Source: Marinifilum sp965230805 (GTDB lineage: Bacteria > Bacteroidota > Bacteroidia > Bacteroidales > Marinifilaceae). From it: DNA of 64,000 nt. The stretch lies in the NCBI RefSeq assembly GCF_965230805.1, contig NZ_OZ246019.1, positions 3,968,001-4,032,000 on the forward strand, given 5' to 3'. Positions 33,550-42,324 of the stretch are shown one piece after another (within the stretch, counting starts at the first letter, position 1; every line of letters starts with the position of its first letter). The notes under the pieces were generated by a model, which worked only from the letters and a program-made list of their open reading frames with translations, searched no databases and was not told the origin of the DNA. The translations under genes and the position numbers were made by a program.

Positions 33550-34476
33550 ATGGTGGAAGAAGTTAAGGTTTTTGCTCCTGGCAGCGTGTCAAATGTTGGC
33601 TGTGGTTTCGATATATTAGGATTAGCCATTGATGGTGTTGGTGATGAAATGATCTTGAGAAAGAATGATGAAAATAGAATTATCATTCGTCCGGTAAACG
33701 GATATGAAAATTTGCCAACAGATCCGAAAAAGAATGTAGCCGGAGTTGCCATTCAGGCGCTTTTAGATGATTTAGCCAGCAATCAAGGATTCGATGTAGA
33801 AATTGTAAAGAATATCAAGCCAGGAAGCGGAATTGGTTCTAGTGCAGCAAGTGCGGCGGGAGCCGTTGTTGCTGCTAATGAGTTGTTGGGCAATCCCTAT
33901 TCACGAATGCAGTTGGTAGAGTTTGCTATGATTGGTGAGGAAGTAGCTTCCGGAGATATTCATGCTGATAATGTAGCGCCAGCTACTTTGGGTGGTTTCT
34001 GTTTGATTCGCGGATACAACCCATTGGATGTAATTCATATCAATCCCCCTAAGGATTTGTGGTGTGTGGTAATTCATCCGCAAATTGAGATCAAAACGAA
34101 AGAATCAAGAGAGTTATTGTCGCCAGAGGTTTCATTAAAAAAAGCAATTCGCCAGTGGGGTAATGTGGCTGGTTTAATGTCTGGGTTGTACACTTCAGAT
34201 TATGGCTTAATCGGAAGGTCGTTGGAAGATCATATTGTGGAACCACAAAGAAAAGTTTTAATTCCCGAATTTGATGAACTGAAATTATCAGTGATGGAGG
34301 CAGGTGCATTGGGTTGTAGCATTTCAGGCTCTGGTCCATCTGTATTTGCTTTTGCTAATGGAAAAGAATCAGCCGACGTGGTTGCCAATGCCATGGATGT
34401 GGTTTTTAAAAGAACCCAACTGGATTATAAAATATATGTATCGAAAGTAAGTGATGGAGGAGTGAAAATTTTATAA
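33550..34476 (+). CDS. thrB: Homoserine kinase
   Basis: About 308 aa from ATG 33550 (VEEVKVFAPGSVSNVGCGFD), the usual ThrB start; an upstream ATG at 33496 would add 18 residues not typical of the family. The GHMP kinase motif GSGIGSSAASAAGAVVAAN binds ATP phosphate. GDIHADNVAPATLGGFCLI and the C-terminal GCSISGSGPSVFAFA are also diagnostic. The enzyme phosphorylates homoserine to O-phosphohomoserine, the branch point substrate for ThrC. It follows thrA by 66 bp, or 12 bp if the longer start is used, and precedes thrC by 10 bp, in a standard thrABC operon. Confidence 0.96.
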   Translation: MVEEVKVFAPGSVSNVGCGFDILGLAIDGVGDEMILRKNDENRIIIRPVNGYENLPTDPKKNVAGVAIQALLDDLASNQGFDVEIVKNIKPGSGIGSSAASAAGAVVAANELLGNPYSRMQLVEFAMIGEEVASGDIHADNVAPATLGGFCLIRGYNPLDVIHINPPKDLWCVVIHPQIEIKTKESRELLSPEVSLKKAIRQWGNVAGLMSGLYTSDYGLIGRSLEDHIVEPQRKVLIPEFDELKLSVMEAGALGCSISGSGPSVFAFANGKESADVVANAMDVVFKRTQLDYKIYVSKVSDGGVKIL

Positions 34477-34486
34477 AAGAAGATTG

Positions 34487-35782
34487 ATGAAGTATTTTAG
34501 TACTAATAATAAAGACTTGCGATATAGCTTTAAAGAAGCCGTATTAAAAGGATTAGCTCCAGATAAAGGATTATTCTTCCCAGTAAGTATCCCAAGATTA
34601 GATGATACATTCTTTCAAGATCTACCAAATAAAAGTTTAGCTCAAATTGGTTTCGAAGTTGCAAAGTATTTTGTTGGTGATGATATCTCGGAAGCTGAGT
34701 TAAGAAAAATATGTGAGGAGGTATTTAATTTTCCTATACCCTTGGTAAAAATTGAAGAAAGGGTGTACACTCTTGAGCTATTTCATGGTCCAACATGCGC
34801 ATTTAAAGATGTTGGAGCACGTTTTATGAGTAGATGTTTGCGCGCTTTTGCAAAACAAAATCAAGAAAATGTTACCATTCTTGTTGCAACATCTGGTGAT
34901 ACAGGTAGTGCTGTAGCTAATGGTTTTTTAGGAGTAGAAGGTGTTAATGTAATTATTCTCTATCCCAAAGGAAAGGTGAGTCAAATTCAGGAGCAGCAGT
35001 TAACTACAATGGGGCGGAATATAACGGCTTTGGAGGTTGAAGGAACATTTGACGATTGTCAGACTTTGGTTAAAAGAGCTTTTGCGGATGAAGAATTAGG
35101 TAGGAAAATGAATCTAACATCGGCAAACTCAATAAATATTGCTCGTTTGTTACCTCAGAGTTTTTACTATTTCTATGCTCTTGCTCAATTGCCGGAAAAA
35201 GATAAGGATGTTCTTGTATCAGTTCCAAGTGGTAATTACGGAAATTTAACAGGTGGTTTACTAGCAAAACAAATGGGTTTGCCAATTAAGAATTTTATTG
35301 CATCTGCAAATAGAAATAAAATTGTTCCGGATTATCTTGATAACGGTATATATGAGCCAAAGGCATCAGTACAAACCATATCTAATGCAATGGATGTTGG
35401 TGCTCCAAGTAATTTTGTTAGAATGATGGAATTGTATCAGGAGAATCATTCAGATATTATTAATGATCTTAGTGGAGCTTGGTTTAGTGATCAGGAAACA
35501 ATAGATGCAATGAAGAATGTATATAAAACGAAATCTTATATTTTAGATCCTCATGGAGCAGTTGGTTATTTAGGATTGAAAAAATACTTAAATAAAGAAA
35601 AGCAAGTTGGAATATTTTTAGAGACGGCACACCCTGCCAAATTCAAAGACACAGTTGAAAGTGCAGTAAAAAAAGAGATTGAAGTACCTAATTATCTTGT
35701 TGACTGTCTAAAAAAGAAAAAAAATAGTATAGCGATAAGTAAATATTTTGATGACTTAAAAGAATATCTATTAAATCAATGA
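34487..35782 (+). CDS. thrC: Threonine synthase
   Basis: 431 aa from ATG 34487. The N-terminus (MKYFSTNNKDLRYSFKEAVLKGLAPDKGLFFP) is typical of the ThrC class found in proteobacteria and Bacteroidota. The PLP lysine lies in HGPTCAFKDVGARFM. VATSGDTGSAVANGFLG contacts the PLP phosphate, and PSGNYGNLTGGLLAKQMGLP is another family segment. The enzyme converts O-phosphohomoserine to threonine with release of phosphate. It is the last gene of thrABC. The following 430 bp is AT-rich and has no gene apart from the hupB-like promoter. Confidence 0.97.
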   Translation: MKYFSTNNKDLRYSFKEAVLKGLAPDKGLFFPVSIPRLDDTFFQDLPNKSLAQIGFEVAKYFVGDDISEAELRKICEEVFNFPIPLVKIEERVYTLELFHGPTCAFKDVGARFMSRCLRAFAKQNQENVTILVATSGDTGSAVANGFLGVEGVNVIILYPKGKVSQIQEQQLTTMGRNITALEVEGTFDDCQTLVKRAFADEELGRKMNLTSANSINIARLLPQSFYYFYALAQLPEKDKDVLVSVPSGNYGNLTGGLLAKQMGLPIKNFIASANRNKIVPDYLDNGIYEPKASVQTISNAMDVGAPSNFVRMMELYQENHSDIINDLSGAWFSDQETIDAMKNVYKTKSYILDPHGAVGYLGLKKYLNKEKQVGIFLETAHPAKFKDTVESAVKKEIEVPNYLVDCLKKKKNSIAISKYFDDLKEYLLNQ

Positions 35783-36130
35783 ATTAGAATGTATAAGCAT
35801 GTATTTAAGGTGGTTTCTTTGAACAAATTAAAATGATATAAAACACTGGAATGTACATATGCGGAAAAAATAGTACTATTTTAGAAATTGATGTAAAGTG
35901 TTGAAAGTAAAAGATTAATGATGAATTTACTCGAAGTGTAATTTATATAAGTTATCTGGTAAAATGCTTTTCGTAAAGTGAATTTGGTTAAATCTAAATA
36001 TAGAATAAGTACTGTTATGATTTGATTATATTTTCTGTGTGTAAGATATATTCTATGGTTTTAAAAAAGCCTATGCATTATTATGTTTTTATTTTAGACG
36101 GAAAAAGTTTCTTGTTTTTCCTAAATGAAA
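35783..36130. other. AT-rich intergenic region without a gene
   Basis: About 350 bp between thrC and the HU promoter. No convincing ORF is visible. One perfect 16-bp palindrome (AAAATAGTACTATTTT, 35867-35882) may act as the thrC terminator or a binding site; nothing else stands out. Confidence 0.6.
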
Positions 36131-36161
36131 TTTGCAAACGTTTAGAAATCCTTTATATTTG
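36131..36161 (+). promoter_or_regulatory. Bacteroidota consensus promoter of the HU gene
   Basis: TTTG (36131-36134) and TATATTTG (36154-36161) are separated by 19 nt, a perfect match to the -33/-7 consensus of the Bacteroidota primary sigma factor. The start codon is about 50 nt further down. Confidence 0.85.
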
Positions 36162-36212
36162 TATAGAAATCAAATTAAAAGAATTTTTTTAACCCTAAAA
36201 TTTTATAAAGTT

Positions 36213-36485
36213 ATGAACAAAGCTCAATTAATTGATGCAATTGCTAGCAAGGCTGGTTTAACTAAAGCTGATTCTAAAAAAGCATTAGACGCTTTTATTG
36301 AAACTACTACTGAAGCATTAAAAGGTGATGATAGAGTAGCCCTTGTTGGATTCGGTTCATTTTCTGTATCAAAACGTGATGCTAGAACAGGTAGAAATCC
36401 TCAAACTGGCAAGCCAATCAATATTCCTGCTAAAAAGGTTATTAAATTTAAGGCTGGTTCAGAATTAGCAGACTCAGTACAGTAA
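36213..36485 (+). CDS. HU family DNA-binding protein
   Basis: 90 aa from the ATG at 36213; the in-frame extension to 36132 would run through the promoter and is rejected. MNKAQLIDAIASKAGLTKADSKKAL, VGFGSFSVSKRDARTGRNPQTG and the flexible arm with KPINIPAKKVIKFKAG are diagnostic for HU/IHF. The conserved Pro in the arm (KPINIPAKK) is the intercalating residue. It is a small dimeric chromosomal protein that bends DNA without sequence specificity. Strong promoter and terminator show a monocistronic, highly expressed gene. Confidence 0.97.
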   Translation: MNKAQLIDAIASKAGLTKADSKKALDAFIETTTEALKGDDRVALVGFGSFSVSKRDARTGRNPQTGKPINIPAKKVIKFKAGSELADSVQ

Positions 36486-36509
36486 ATATATTGTAAGTCA
36501 GATGAAATT

Positions 36510-36537
36510 AGGGGGGTAATCATACCTCCTTTTTTTA
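36510..36537 (+). terminator. Rho-independent terminator of the HU gene
   Basis: GGGGGGTA-ATCA-TACCTCC hairpin followed by seven T, about 25 bp after the HU stop. Confidence 0.9.
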
Positions 36538-36554
36538 TACCATAAGTTTTAAAT

Positions 36555-37244
36555 ATGGATAAAGATTTACTTCTGCGATCAATTCAATTTTTAGAGGAAT
36601 TTTCAACAAAAAATCGCATAGATCTTATAAATCAAAACATAAACAACAGAACAAGATTTATTTCTGTTGTTTTAGAAAATATTTTTCAATCTCAAAATGC
36701 AAGTGCAGTTGTGCGTTCTTGCGATTGTTTTGGTATTCAGGATTTACATATCATCGAAAATTCCAATGAGTATATTTTGAATCCTGATGTGGTAATGGGG
36801 GCATCAAAATGGGTTGACCTATACAGGCATAATGAAAAGGAGCAGAATACGCTCGAAACAATAAAAGAACTAAAAGAGAAAGGATACAGAATTGTTGCAA
36901 CAACTCCTCATACTAATGATGTTCTCTTACCGGATTTCGATTTGTCAAAAGGGAAGTCAGCTTTCTTTTTTGGTACCGAACTAACAGGTTTATCCGATGT
37001 TGTAATGGAACATGCTGATGAATTTGTAAAAATACCCATGTACGGTTTTACCGAAAGCTTTAATGTTTCTGTTTCTGCTGCACTAGTTTTAAATCAATTG
37101 GCTACCAATATTAGAAAAACAAATGTTGATTGGCAATTATCAGAATTAGAGAAGTTGGAATTAAAGCTTGAATGGTTGAAAAAATCGGTTAACAAAGGCG
37201 AAATGTTGTTAGAGGAACAGTATAAACGCTGGAAAATGAGATAA
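36555..37244 (+). CDS. SpoU/TrmH-family RNA 2'-O-ribose methyltransferase
   Basis: 229 aa. SPOUT trefoil motifs are visible: NASAVVRSCDCFGIQDLHII (motif 1), FFFGTELTGLSDVVMEHAD (motif 2) and IPMYGFTESFNVSVSAALVL (motif 3, knot). The length and the C-terminal basic helical region (ELEKLELKLEWLKKSVNKGEM...) fit TrmH, the tRNA Gm18 methyltransferase, better than RlmB. It would use SAM to methylate the ribose of G18 in tRNA. It is close behind HU but separated by a terminator, so it probably has its own promoter. Confidence 0.9.
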   Translation: MDKDLLLRSIQFLEEFSTKNRIDLINQNINNRTRFISVVLENIFQSQNASAVVRSCDCFGIQDLHIIENSNEYILNPDVVMGASKWVDLYRHNEKEQNTLETIKELKEKGYRIVATTPHTNDVLLPDFDLSKGKSAFFFGTELTGLSDVVMEHADEFVKIPMYGFTESFNVSVSAALVLNQLATNIRKTNVDWQLSELEKLELKLEWLKKSVNKGEMLLEEQYKRWKMR

Positions 37245-37398
37245 TAAAGCCAAAATTTTAGTTGAACTGATGTCTAGGTAATATTTTCTATAAATATTTC
37301 GGAAATGGTAAAAAGATTGTTATTTTTGATGAAAACATTCTAACAGTAGACAAATAATATTTATTCGCTTGTACCTGACAATTAAATAATACCACTAT

Positions 37399-38106
37399 AT
37401 GAACTGCGTTGTAATAGATGATGATAAACTTTCAAGAAAAGTTGTAGAGAGTTACATTGAAAGAACAGATTTCCTAACTTTTGGAGCATCCTACCCAAGT
37501 GCCATTGATGCAATCAATAACATTAAAAAGAACGAACCTGTTGATTTGATATTTTTGGATATTGAAATGCCGGAAATGAGCGGCATGGAATTCCTTAATA
37601 GTTTAAATACAACGCCTCAGATTATTATCATATCATCGAAAGAACAATATGCTTTAGAAGCTTTTGAATATGATGTTACTGATTATTTGTTAAAGCCCAT
37701 CAGTTATAGTCGTTTCTTTAAAGCAGTAAGTAAAGCAAATAAGCGTTATAAAAATAGCGAAGGATTTATTCAGGATAAGAATGAGATTTTTATCAAAAGC
37801 AACTCTTCACTGGTAAGATTGAATTACGACGACATTTTGTGGATTGAAGCCCTGGAAAATTATGTTGTAGTGAATACCTATCAGGAAAAATATACAATTC
37901 ATTTTACCATGAAGGCTATTGAAGAGAAGATGCCTGCTGCCCGTTTTTCGAGAATCCATCGTTCGTATATCGTAAATCTTAGTAAAATAGAGATGATTGA
38001 GGATAACTCAGTCGTAATTGAAACCGATGGAGGCCCAAAGTCAATTCCAATAGGAAAATCATACCGTGATAAATTAATGGGAGACATCAATTTAATGACT
38101 CGATAG
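37399..38106 (+). CDS. LytTR-family response regulator
   Basis: 235 aa. Receiver domain residues 1-~120 has acidic DDDKLS near the N-terminus, phosphoacceptor Asp54 in LIFLDIEMPEMSG and Lys99 in DYLLKPISY. The LytTR DNA-binding domain (~135-235) has ILWIEALENYVVVNTYQEKYTIHFTMK and ARFSRIHRSYIVNLSKIEMI. Such regulators normally respond to a LytS-type histidine kinase, but no kinase gene is adjacent, so this is an orphan here. It binds DNA through beta strands of LytTR. Targets cannot be read from the sequence. Confidence 0.95.
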   Translation: MNCVVIDDDKLSRKVVESYIERTDFLTFGASYPSAIDAINNIKKNEPVDLIFLDIEMPEMSGMEFLNSLNTTPQIIIISSKEQYALEAFEYDVTDYLLKPISYSRFFKAVSKANKRYKNSEGFIQDKNEIFIKSNSSLVRLNYDDILWIEALENYVVVNTYQEKYTIHFTMKAIEEKMPAARFSRIHRSYIVNLSKIEMIEDNSVVIETDGGPKSIPIGKSYRDKLMGDINLMTR

Positions 38107-38158
38107 TTTTCTTTTCGCAGGATTTTTTTGAATTTTGTATTCATTAAAAATTCTGAGT

Positions 38159-39352
38159 ATGATTAGCAATAGACAATTATTTTTACAACATGTAGCTACA
38201 ACTTCTGATTTTCCAATTGCATTGGAAATAGAACGAGCAGAAGGAATATATATGTACGACCCGAGCGGGAAGCCTTATTTGGATCTCGTTTCGGGCGTTT
38301 CTGTTAGTAACCTGGGGCATGGACATCCAAAAGTGCGACAAGCCATAAAAGATCAGGTAGATAAATACATGCACTTAATGGTGTATGGTGAATTTATCGA
38401 AACCCCGCAGGTTCAGCTAGCAAAATTACTTTCCGATAATCTTCCTGAAAATTTAAATTCAGTTTATTTCGTGAACTCAGGTAGCGAAGCAAATGAAGGA
38501 GCACTTAAACTTGCAAAAAGATATACAGGAAGATCTGAAATTATTCACTTTACAAGAGCTTATCATGGAAGTACTCATGGAGCTTTAAGTGTATTGTGCG
38601 ATGAGGAAATGAAAAATTCTTACCGCCCATTGTTGCCGGATGTAAGAATGATTGAATTCGGAAATCTAATGCATTTGGAACAGATAACAGAGCGCACAGC
38701 TTGTGTTATTTTAGAGCCTATTCAGTCGGAAGGAGGAATGATCATTCCTTCGAAAGAGTACATTCAGGCCTTAAGAGCTCGTTGCACCGAGAAAGGAGCC
38801 CTGCTTATTTTCGACGAGGTACAAATGGGTTTCGGACGAACTGGTAAGCTATTTGCTTTTGAACATTTCGATGTTGTGCCGGATATTTTATGCTTGGCTA
38901 AAGCCATGGGAGGAGGAATGCCTGTTGGAGCGTTTATTTCTGATAAGAAAATTTTAGACTCTTTTAAAACCAACCCAATGCTTGGCCATATCACAACCTT
39001 TGGAGGTCATCCTGTGTGTTGTGCAGCTGCTAAAGCTTCATTGGAGGTTCTGTTAGAGGAAAAGATTGTTGAAGATGTTCAGCGAAAGGGAGAGCTTTTT
39101 GTTGAACTGCTAAAAGATCATCCTTTGGTAAAGGGGTTTCGACAATTGGGACTTTTTATTGCGGTAGTTGTAGAATCCAAAGAAATAATGCTTGAAATTA
39201 TGAAGGAAGCCCACGAATTGGGAGTTGTGATGGATGCATTTCTTTTCTGTGATGATGCGTACAGAATTGCTCCACCTTTGAATATCACTGATAAGGAGAT
39301 TCACCACGCTTCAAATCTATTAATTCAAGCTATGGATAAGGTAAATAGCTAA
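38159..39352 (+). CDS. Class III PLP-dependent aminotransferase
   Basis: About 397 aa from ATG 38159. The TTG at 38135 gives an unlikely extension. Class III signature LIFDEVQMGFGRTGKLFAFEHFDVVPDILCLAKAMGGGMPVGA contains the PLP lysine, Lys248 in LAKAMGGG. Earlier VNSGSEANEGALKLAKR and YHGSTHGALS complete the fold. The family includes acetylornithine, ornithine, 4-aminobutyrate and other omega-aminotransferases. The sequence does not decide which, and no arginine or GABA genes are next to it. It is followed after only 1 bp by a conserved secreted protein gene and then by a DPP III-like gene, suggesting one transcript. Confidence 0.9.
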   Translation: MISNRQLFLQHVATTSDFPIALEIERAEGIYMYDPSGKPYLDLVSGVSVSNLGHGHPKVRQAIKDQVDKYMHLMVYGEFIETPQVQLAKLLSDNLPENLNSVYFVNSGSEANEGALKLAKRYTGRSEIIHFTRAYHGSTHGALSVLCDEEMKNSYRPLLPDVRMIEFGNLMHLEQITERTACVILEPIQSEGGMIIPSKEYIQALRARCTEKGALLIFDEVQMGFGRTGKLFAFEHFDVVPDILCLAKAMGGGMPVGAFISDKKILDSFKTNPMLGHITTFGGHPVCCAAAKASLEVLLEEKIVEDVQRKGELFVELLKDHPLVKGFRQLGLFIAVVVESKEIMLEIMKEAHELGVVMDAFLFCDDAYRIAPPLNITDKEIHHASNLLIQAMDKVNS

Positions 39353-39353
39353 T

Positions 39354-40148
39354 ATGAAAATTGCTTGCATACTATTGTTATTATGTTTTGGAATTGATTC
39401 ACATGCTCAATTGGCAGAATCGGAAAGTAAATTAAAGTCAAATTTTGATGCTTTGATTGAAGCTGAACAGGATTCTGTAAAACTGGCAATCTGTAAACGA
39501 ATCGAAAAATCTCTTGTAAAGATCTTAAAGCAAGAGGAGAGCTTTGAATATCCTTTTGCCAAATTAAATTACTTGGGAAAAATAACTTCTCCGGATTTAA
39601 GATTCAGAATTTACAATTGGAACTGTGCACTATCGGATGGAAGCTACAAGTATTTTGGTGTGTTTCAGTTCAAAGAAAAATCTAATATAAAAGTGCAGGT
39701 TCTTGCCGATAAAGTTGAAGCAAATATGTTTTCCTCTTACCGAAAGGAAAATTGGCCGGGAGCTTTGTATTACAAAATCATACCTTTTAAATCAAAAGGA
39801 ATGGCTAGTTATATTTTACTAGCTTGGGACGGAAACAATATGACTAGCAATAAAAAAATAATCGAAGTCATTTGTTTTGATAAGACTGGAATTGTATTTG
39901 GAAAACCAGTCATTTTTTGGAGAGGAAAAATGTTGAATCGTGTGATTTTTGAATATGCCAAACAAGCACGAATGAGTATTGAATATCAAGAAGAAGAAAA
40001 AAGATTGGTGTTTGATCATTTGGCTCCATCTTCACCACAATATAAAAATCAATTTGAATATTACGGTCCTGATTTTACCCATGATGCTTTGGTTCTTAAA
40101 AAAGGAATCTGGGTATTGCAGGAAAATGTTGATGTAAGAAAAAAATAG
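39354..40148 (+). CDS. Conserved hypothetical secreted protein
   Basis: 264 aa with a signal peptide (MKIACILLLLCFGIDSHAQ). I do not recognise a named domain. The body is a mixed alpha/beta protein with repeated aromatic residues (FRIYNWNCALSDGSYKYFGVFQF, GALYYKIIPFKSKGMASYILLAWDG, KPVIFWRGKMLNRVIFEYAKQARMSIEYQEEEKR), suggesting a beta-rich periplasmic or surface protein. Homologous proteins of this length are common as unannotated genes in Bacteroidota. It is tightly linked to the aminotransferase (1 bp gap) and the DPP III gene (2 bp gap), so it is translated in the same operon. A functional link to peptide or amino-acid use is possible but not shown. Confidence 0.75.
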   Translation: MKIACILLLLCFGIDSHAQLAESESKLKSNFDALIEAEQDSVKLAICKRIEKSLVKILKQEESFEYPFAKLNYLGKITSPDLRFRIYNWNCALSDGSYKYFGVFQFKEKSNIKVQVLADKVEANMFSSYRKENWPGALYYKIIPFKSKGMASYILLAWDGNNMTSNKKIIEVICFDKTGIVFGKPVIFWRGKMLNRVIFEYAKQARMSIEYQEEEKRLVFDHLAPSSPQYKNQFEYYGPDFTHDALVLKKGIWVLQENVDVRKK

Positions 40149-40150
40149 TT

Positions 40151-42109
40151 ATGAACGATACTTTTAAATACCAAACGGAGCAATTTGCCGATGTAAAAAT
40201 TTTGCGATATCAGGTTCCGGGATTTCAGGACTTAAGTTTACAGCAAAAAAAGTTGATCTATTTTTTGGCCGAAGCTGCAAGATGTGGTCGTGATATTTTG
40301 TTTGATCAGAACAATAAATACAACCTTAGGATCAGAAGAACATTAGAAGCGATTGTAAAGTCGTATGATGGTGATAGAGAGACTGACGACTTCAAGAAAT
40401 TTTTAGTTTATACAAAAAGGGTTTGGTTTTCAAATGGTATTCATCACCATTATTCCATGGATAAATTTATGCCCGAGTTTGATGAGGAATATTTTGGAGA
40501 ATTACTGGCTAATACCAATCCTGATTTATTACCATTGGCACAGGGACAGGAACTTATAGGTTTGATGGATGTTCTTCTTCCCGTGATTTTTGAGAAGGAA
40601 AGTGAGGCAAAGAGAGTAGTCTTAAATCCTGATTTGGACTTAATCTCCGATTCTGCTAATAACTATTACGAAGGAGTAAATCAGAAGGAAGCAGAAGAAT
40701 TTTATTCAAGCGCATACAAAGGAGATCCTGATCAACCATTATCGGTTGGTTTAAATTCAAAGTTGATTAAGGAGAATGGTCAATTAATCGAAAAAGTATG
40801 GAAAATTGATGGTATGTATGCCGAGGCAATCGAGAAAATTGTTTTTTGGTTGGAAAAAGCCATTGATGTTGCTGATAGTAATCTTCAAAAAGAATCGTTA
40901 CTAAAACTTGTTGATTTTTATAAAACAGGAGATTTAAAAACTTTTGATGAGTACTCGATACTCTGGGTAAAGGATTTAGATGCGCATGTGGATGTGGTGA
41001 ACGGGTTTATTGAGGTATATGGCGATGCATTGGCATTTAAAGCCAGCTGGGAATCGGTGGTTAATTTTAAGGATATTGAGGCTACCAAACGAACCGAGAT
41101 GATTTCGGATAATGCGCAGTGGTTCGAAGACAATTCGCCTGTTGATGATAGATTTAAGAAGGATGAAGTGAAGGGAGTTAGTGCGAAAGTGATTACAGTA
41201 GCCATGTTGGGAGGCGATTGTCATCCGGCTACTCCAATAGGAATTAATTTGCCTAATGCCGAATGGATTCGAAAAGAACATGGTAGCAAATCGGTAACCA
41301 TTGATAATATTACGCATGCTTATCATCAATCATCACTAAAAAGTGGGATGTTAGAAGAATTTGCCTATAACCAGGAGGAAATTGCAAGGGCCAAAGAGCA
41401 TGGCTATTTGGGTGGAAATCTTCATACCGATTTACATGAATGTTTGGGACATGGGTCAGGACAATTGTTGCCGGGGGTTGGAATGGATGCCTTAAAGAAT
41501 TATCACTCGACCTTGGAAGAGGCCAGAGCTGATTTGTTTGCCCTTTACTATATGATGGATCCGAAAATGCTTGAAATCGGCTTAATGCCAAGTTTGGATG
41601 TAGCCAAAGCAGAGTACGATGGATATATCCGCAATGGATTAATGACCCAACTTACACGAGTAGAGTTGGGTAAGGATATCGAGGAATCGCACATGCGAAA
41701 TCGCCAACTGATTGCCAAATGGGTTTTTGAAAAGGGTGAGAATGCCATCGAGAAAATCGTAAAGGAGAATAAGACTTTCTTTGTGATAAAGGATTACGAA
41801 AAACTACGAGACCTTTTTGGAAAATTACTTGCAGAGGTTCAGAGAATTAAATCGGAAGGTGATTTTGAGGCAGGTAAAGCCTTGGTTGAAGATTATGCAG
41901 TTGTGGTAGATACCGATTTGCACAAGGAGGTGAAAGGGCGATTCGAAAAACTGAAGCTTGCTGCATACGCCGGATTTATTAATCCTGATTATCATCCGGT
42001 AATAGAAAATGATGAGATGGTTGATGTGGAGATTTCGTATCCTATGGATTTTTCAGAACAGATGCTAGAGTATAGCGAGAAGTACTCCTTCTTGCCACAC
42101 ATCAATTAA
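40151..42109 (+). CDS. M49 family dipeptidyl-peptidase III-like metallopeptidase
   Basis: 652 aa without a signal peptide, so cytoplasmic. The M49 zinc motif HEXXGH is present as His429-Glu430-Cys-Leu-Gly-His434 (LHECLGHGSGQLLPG). It is followed by the second motif EEARAD (Glu456-Glu457) in TLEEARADLFALYYMM. AMLGGDCHPATPIGINLPNAEWIR and ITHAYHQSSLKSGMLEEF are other M49 segments. The enzyme removes dipeptides from the N-terminus of oligopeptides and probably recycles peptides in the cytoplasm. It is the third gene of a small operon with an aminotransferase and ends at a strong terminator. Confidence 0.93.
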   Translation: MNDTFKYQTEQFADVKILRYQVPGFQDLSLQQKKLIYFLAEAARCGRDILFDQNNKYNLRIRRTLEAIVKSYDGDRETDDFKKFLVYTKRVWFSNGIHHHYSMDKFMPEFDEEYFGELLANTNPDLLPLAQGQELIGLMDVLLPVIFEKESEAKRVVLNPDLDLISDSANNYYEGVNQKEAEEFYSSAYKGDPDQPLSVGLNSKLIKENGQLIEKVWKIDGMYAEAIEKIVFWLEKAIDVADSNLQKESLLKLVDFYKTGDLKTFDEYSILWVKDLDAHVDVVNGFIEVYGDALAFKASWESVVNFKDIEATKRTEMISDNAQWFEDNSPVDDRFKKDEVKGVSAKVITVAMLGGDCHPATPIGINLPNAEWIRKEHGSKSVTIDNITHAYHQSSLKSGMLEEFAYNQEEIARAKEHGYLGGNLHTDLHECLGHGSGQLLPGVGMDALKNYHSTLEEARADLFALYYMMDPKMLEIGLMPSLDVAKAEYDGYIRNGLMTQLTRVELGKDIEESHMRNRQLIAKWVFEKGENAIEKIVKENKTFFVIKDYEKLRDLFGKLLAEVQRIKSEGDFEAGKALVEDYAVVVDTDLHKEVKGRFEKLKLAAYAGFINPDYHPVIENDEMVDVEISYPMDFSEQMLEYSEKYSFLPHIN

Positions 42110-42151
42110 AAAATAGTTTTGCGAAAAGGATACTATAAGTTTTAATTATTT

Positions 42152-42191
42152 GAAGAAGGCAAAGTTCATTGCAACTTTGCCTTCTTTTTTT
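42152..42191 (+). terminator. Strong Rho-independent terminator after the M49 gene
   Basis: A perfect 13-bp stem (42154-42166 with 42173-42185, core GAAGGCAAAGTT) with a 6-nt loop followed by T-rich sequence. Confidence 0.95.
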
Positions 42192-42324
42192 CTTCACACA
42201 TTTTTTGTAAGACCCGTTTTATCGCACCAATTTGGGTTTACAACGAATAATATAAAGAGGTAATCCCATAAGAGCTTTTCTTTTTCTAAATTTAAAGTCT
42301 AAACCATTAATTAAACCATAAGTC

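Noticed and set aside
36132..36212. N-terminal extension of HU
   Set aside because: The extension overlaps a perfect promoter; HU proteins begin with MNKAQLIDAIA.
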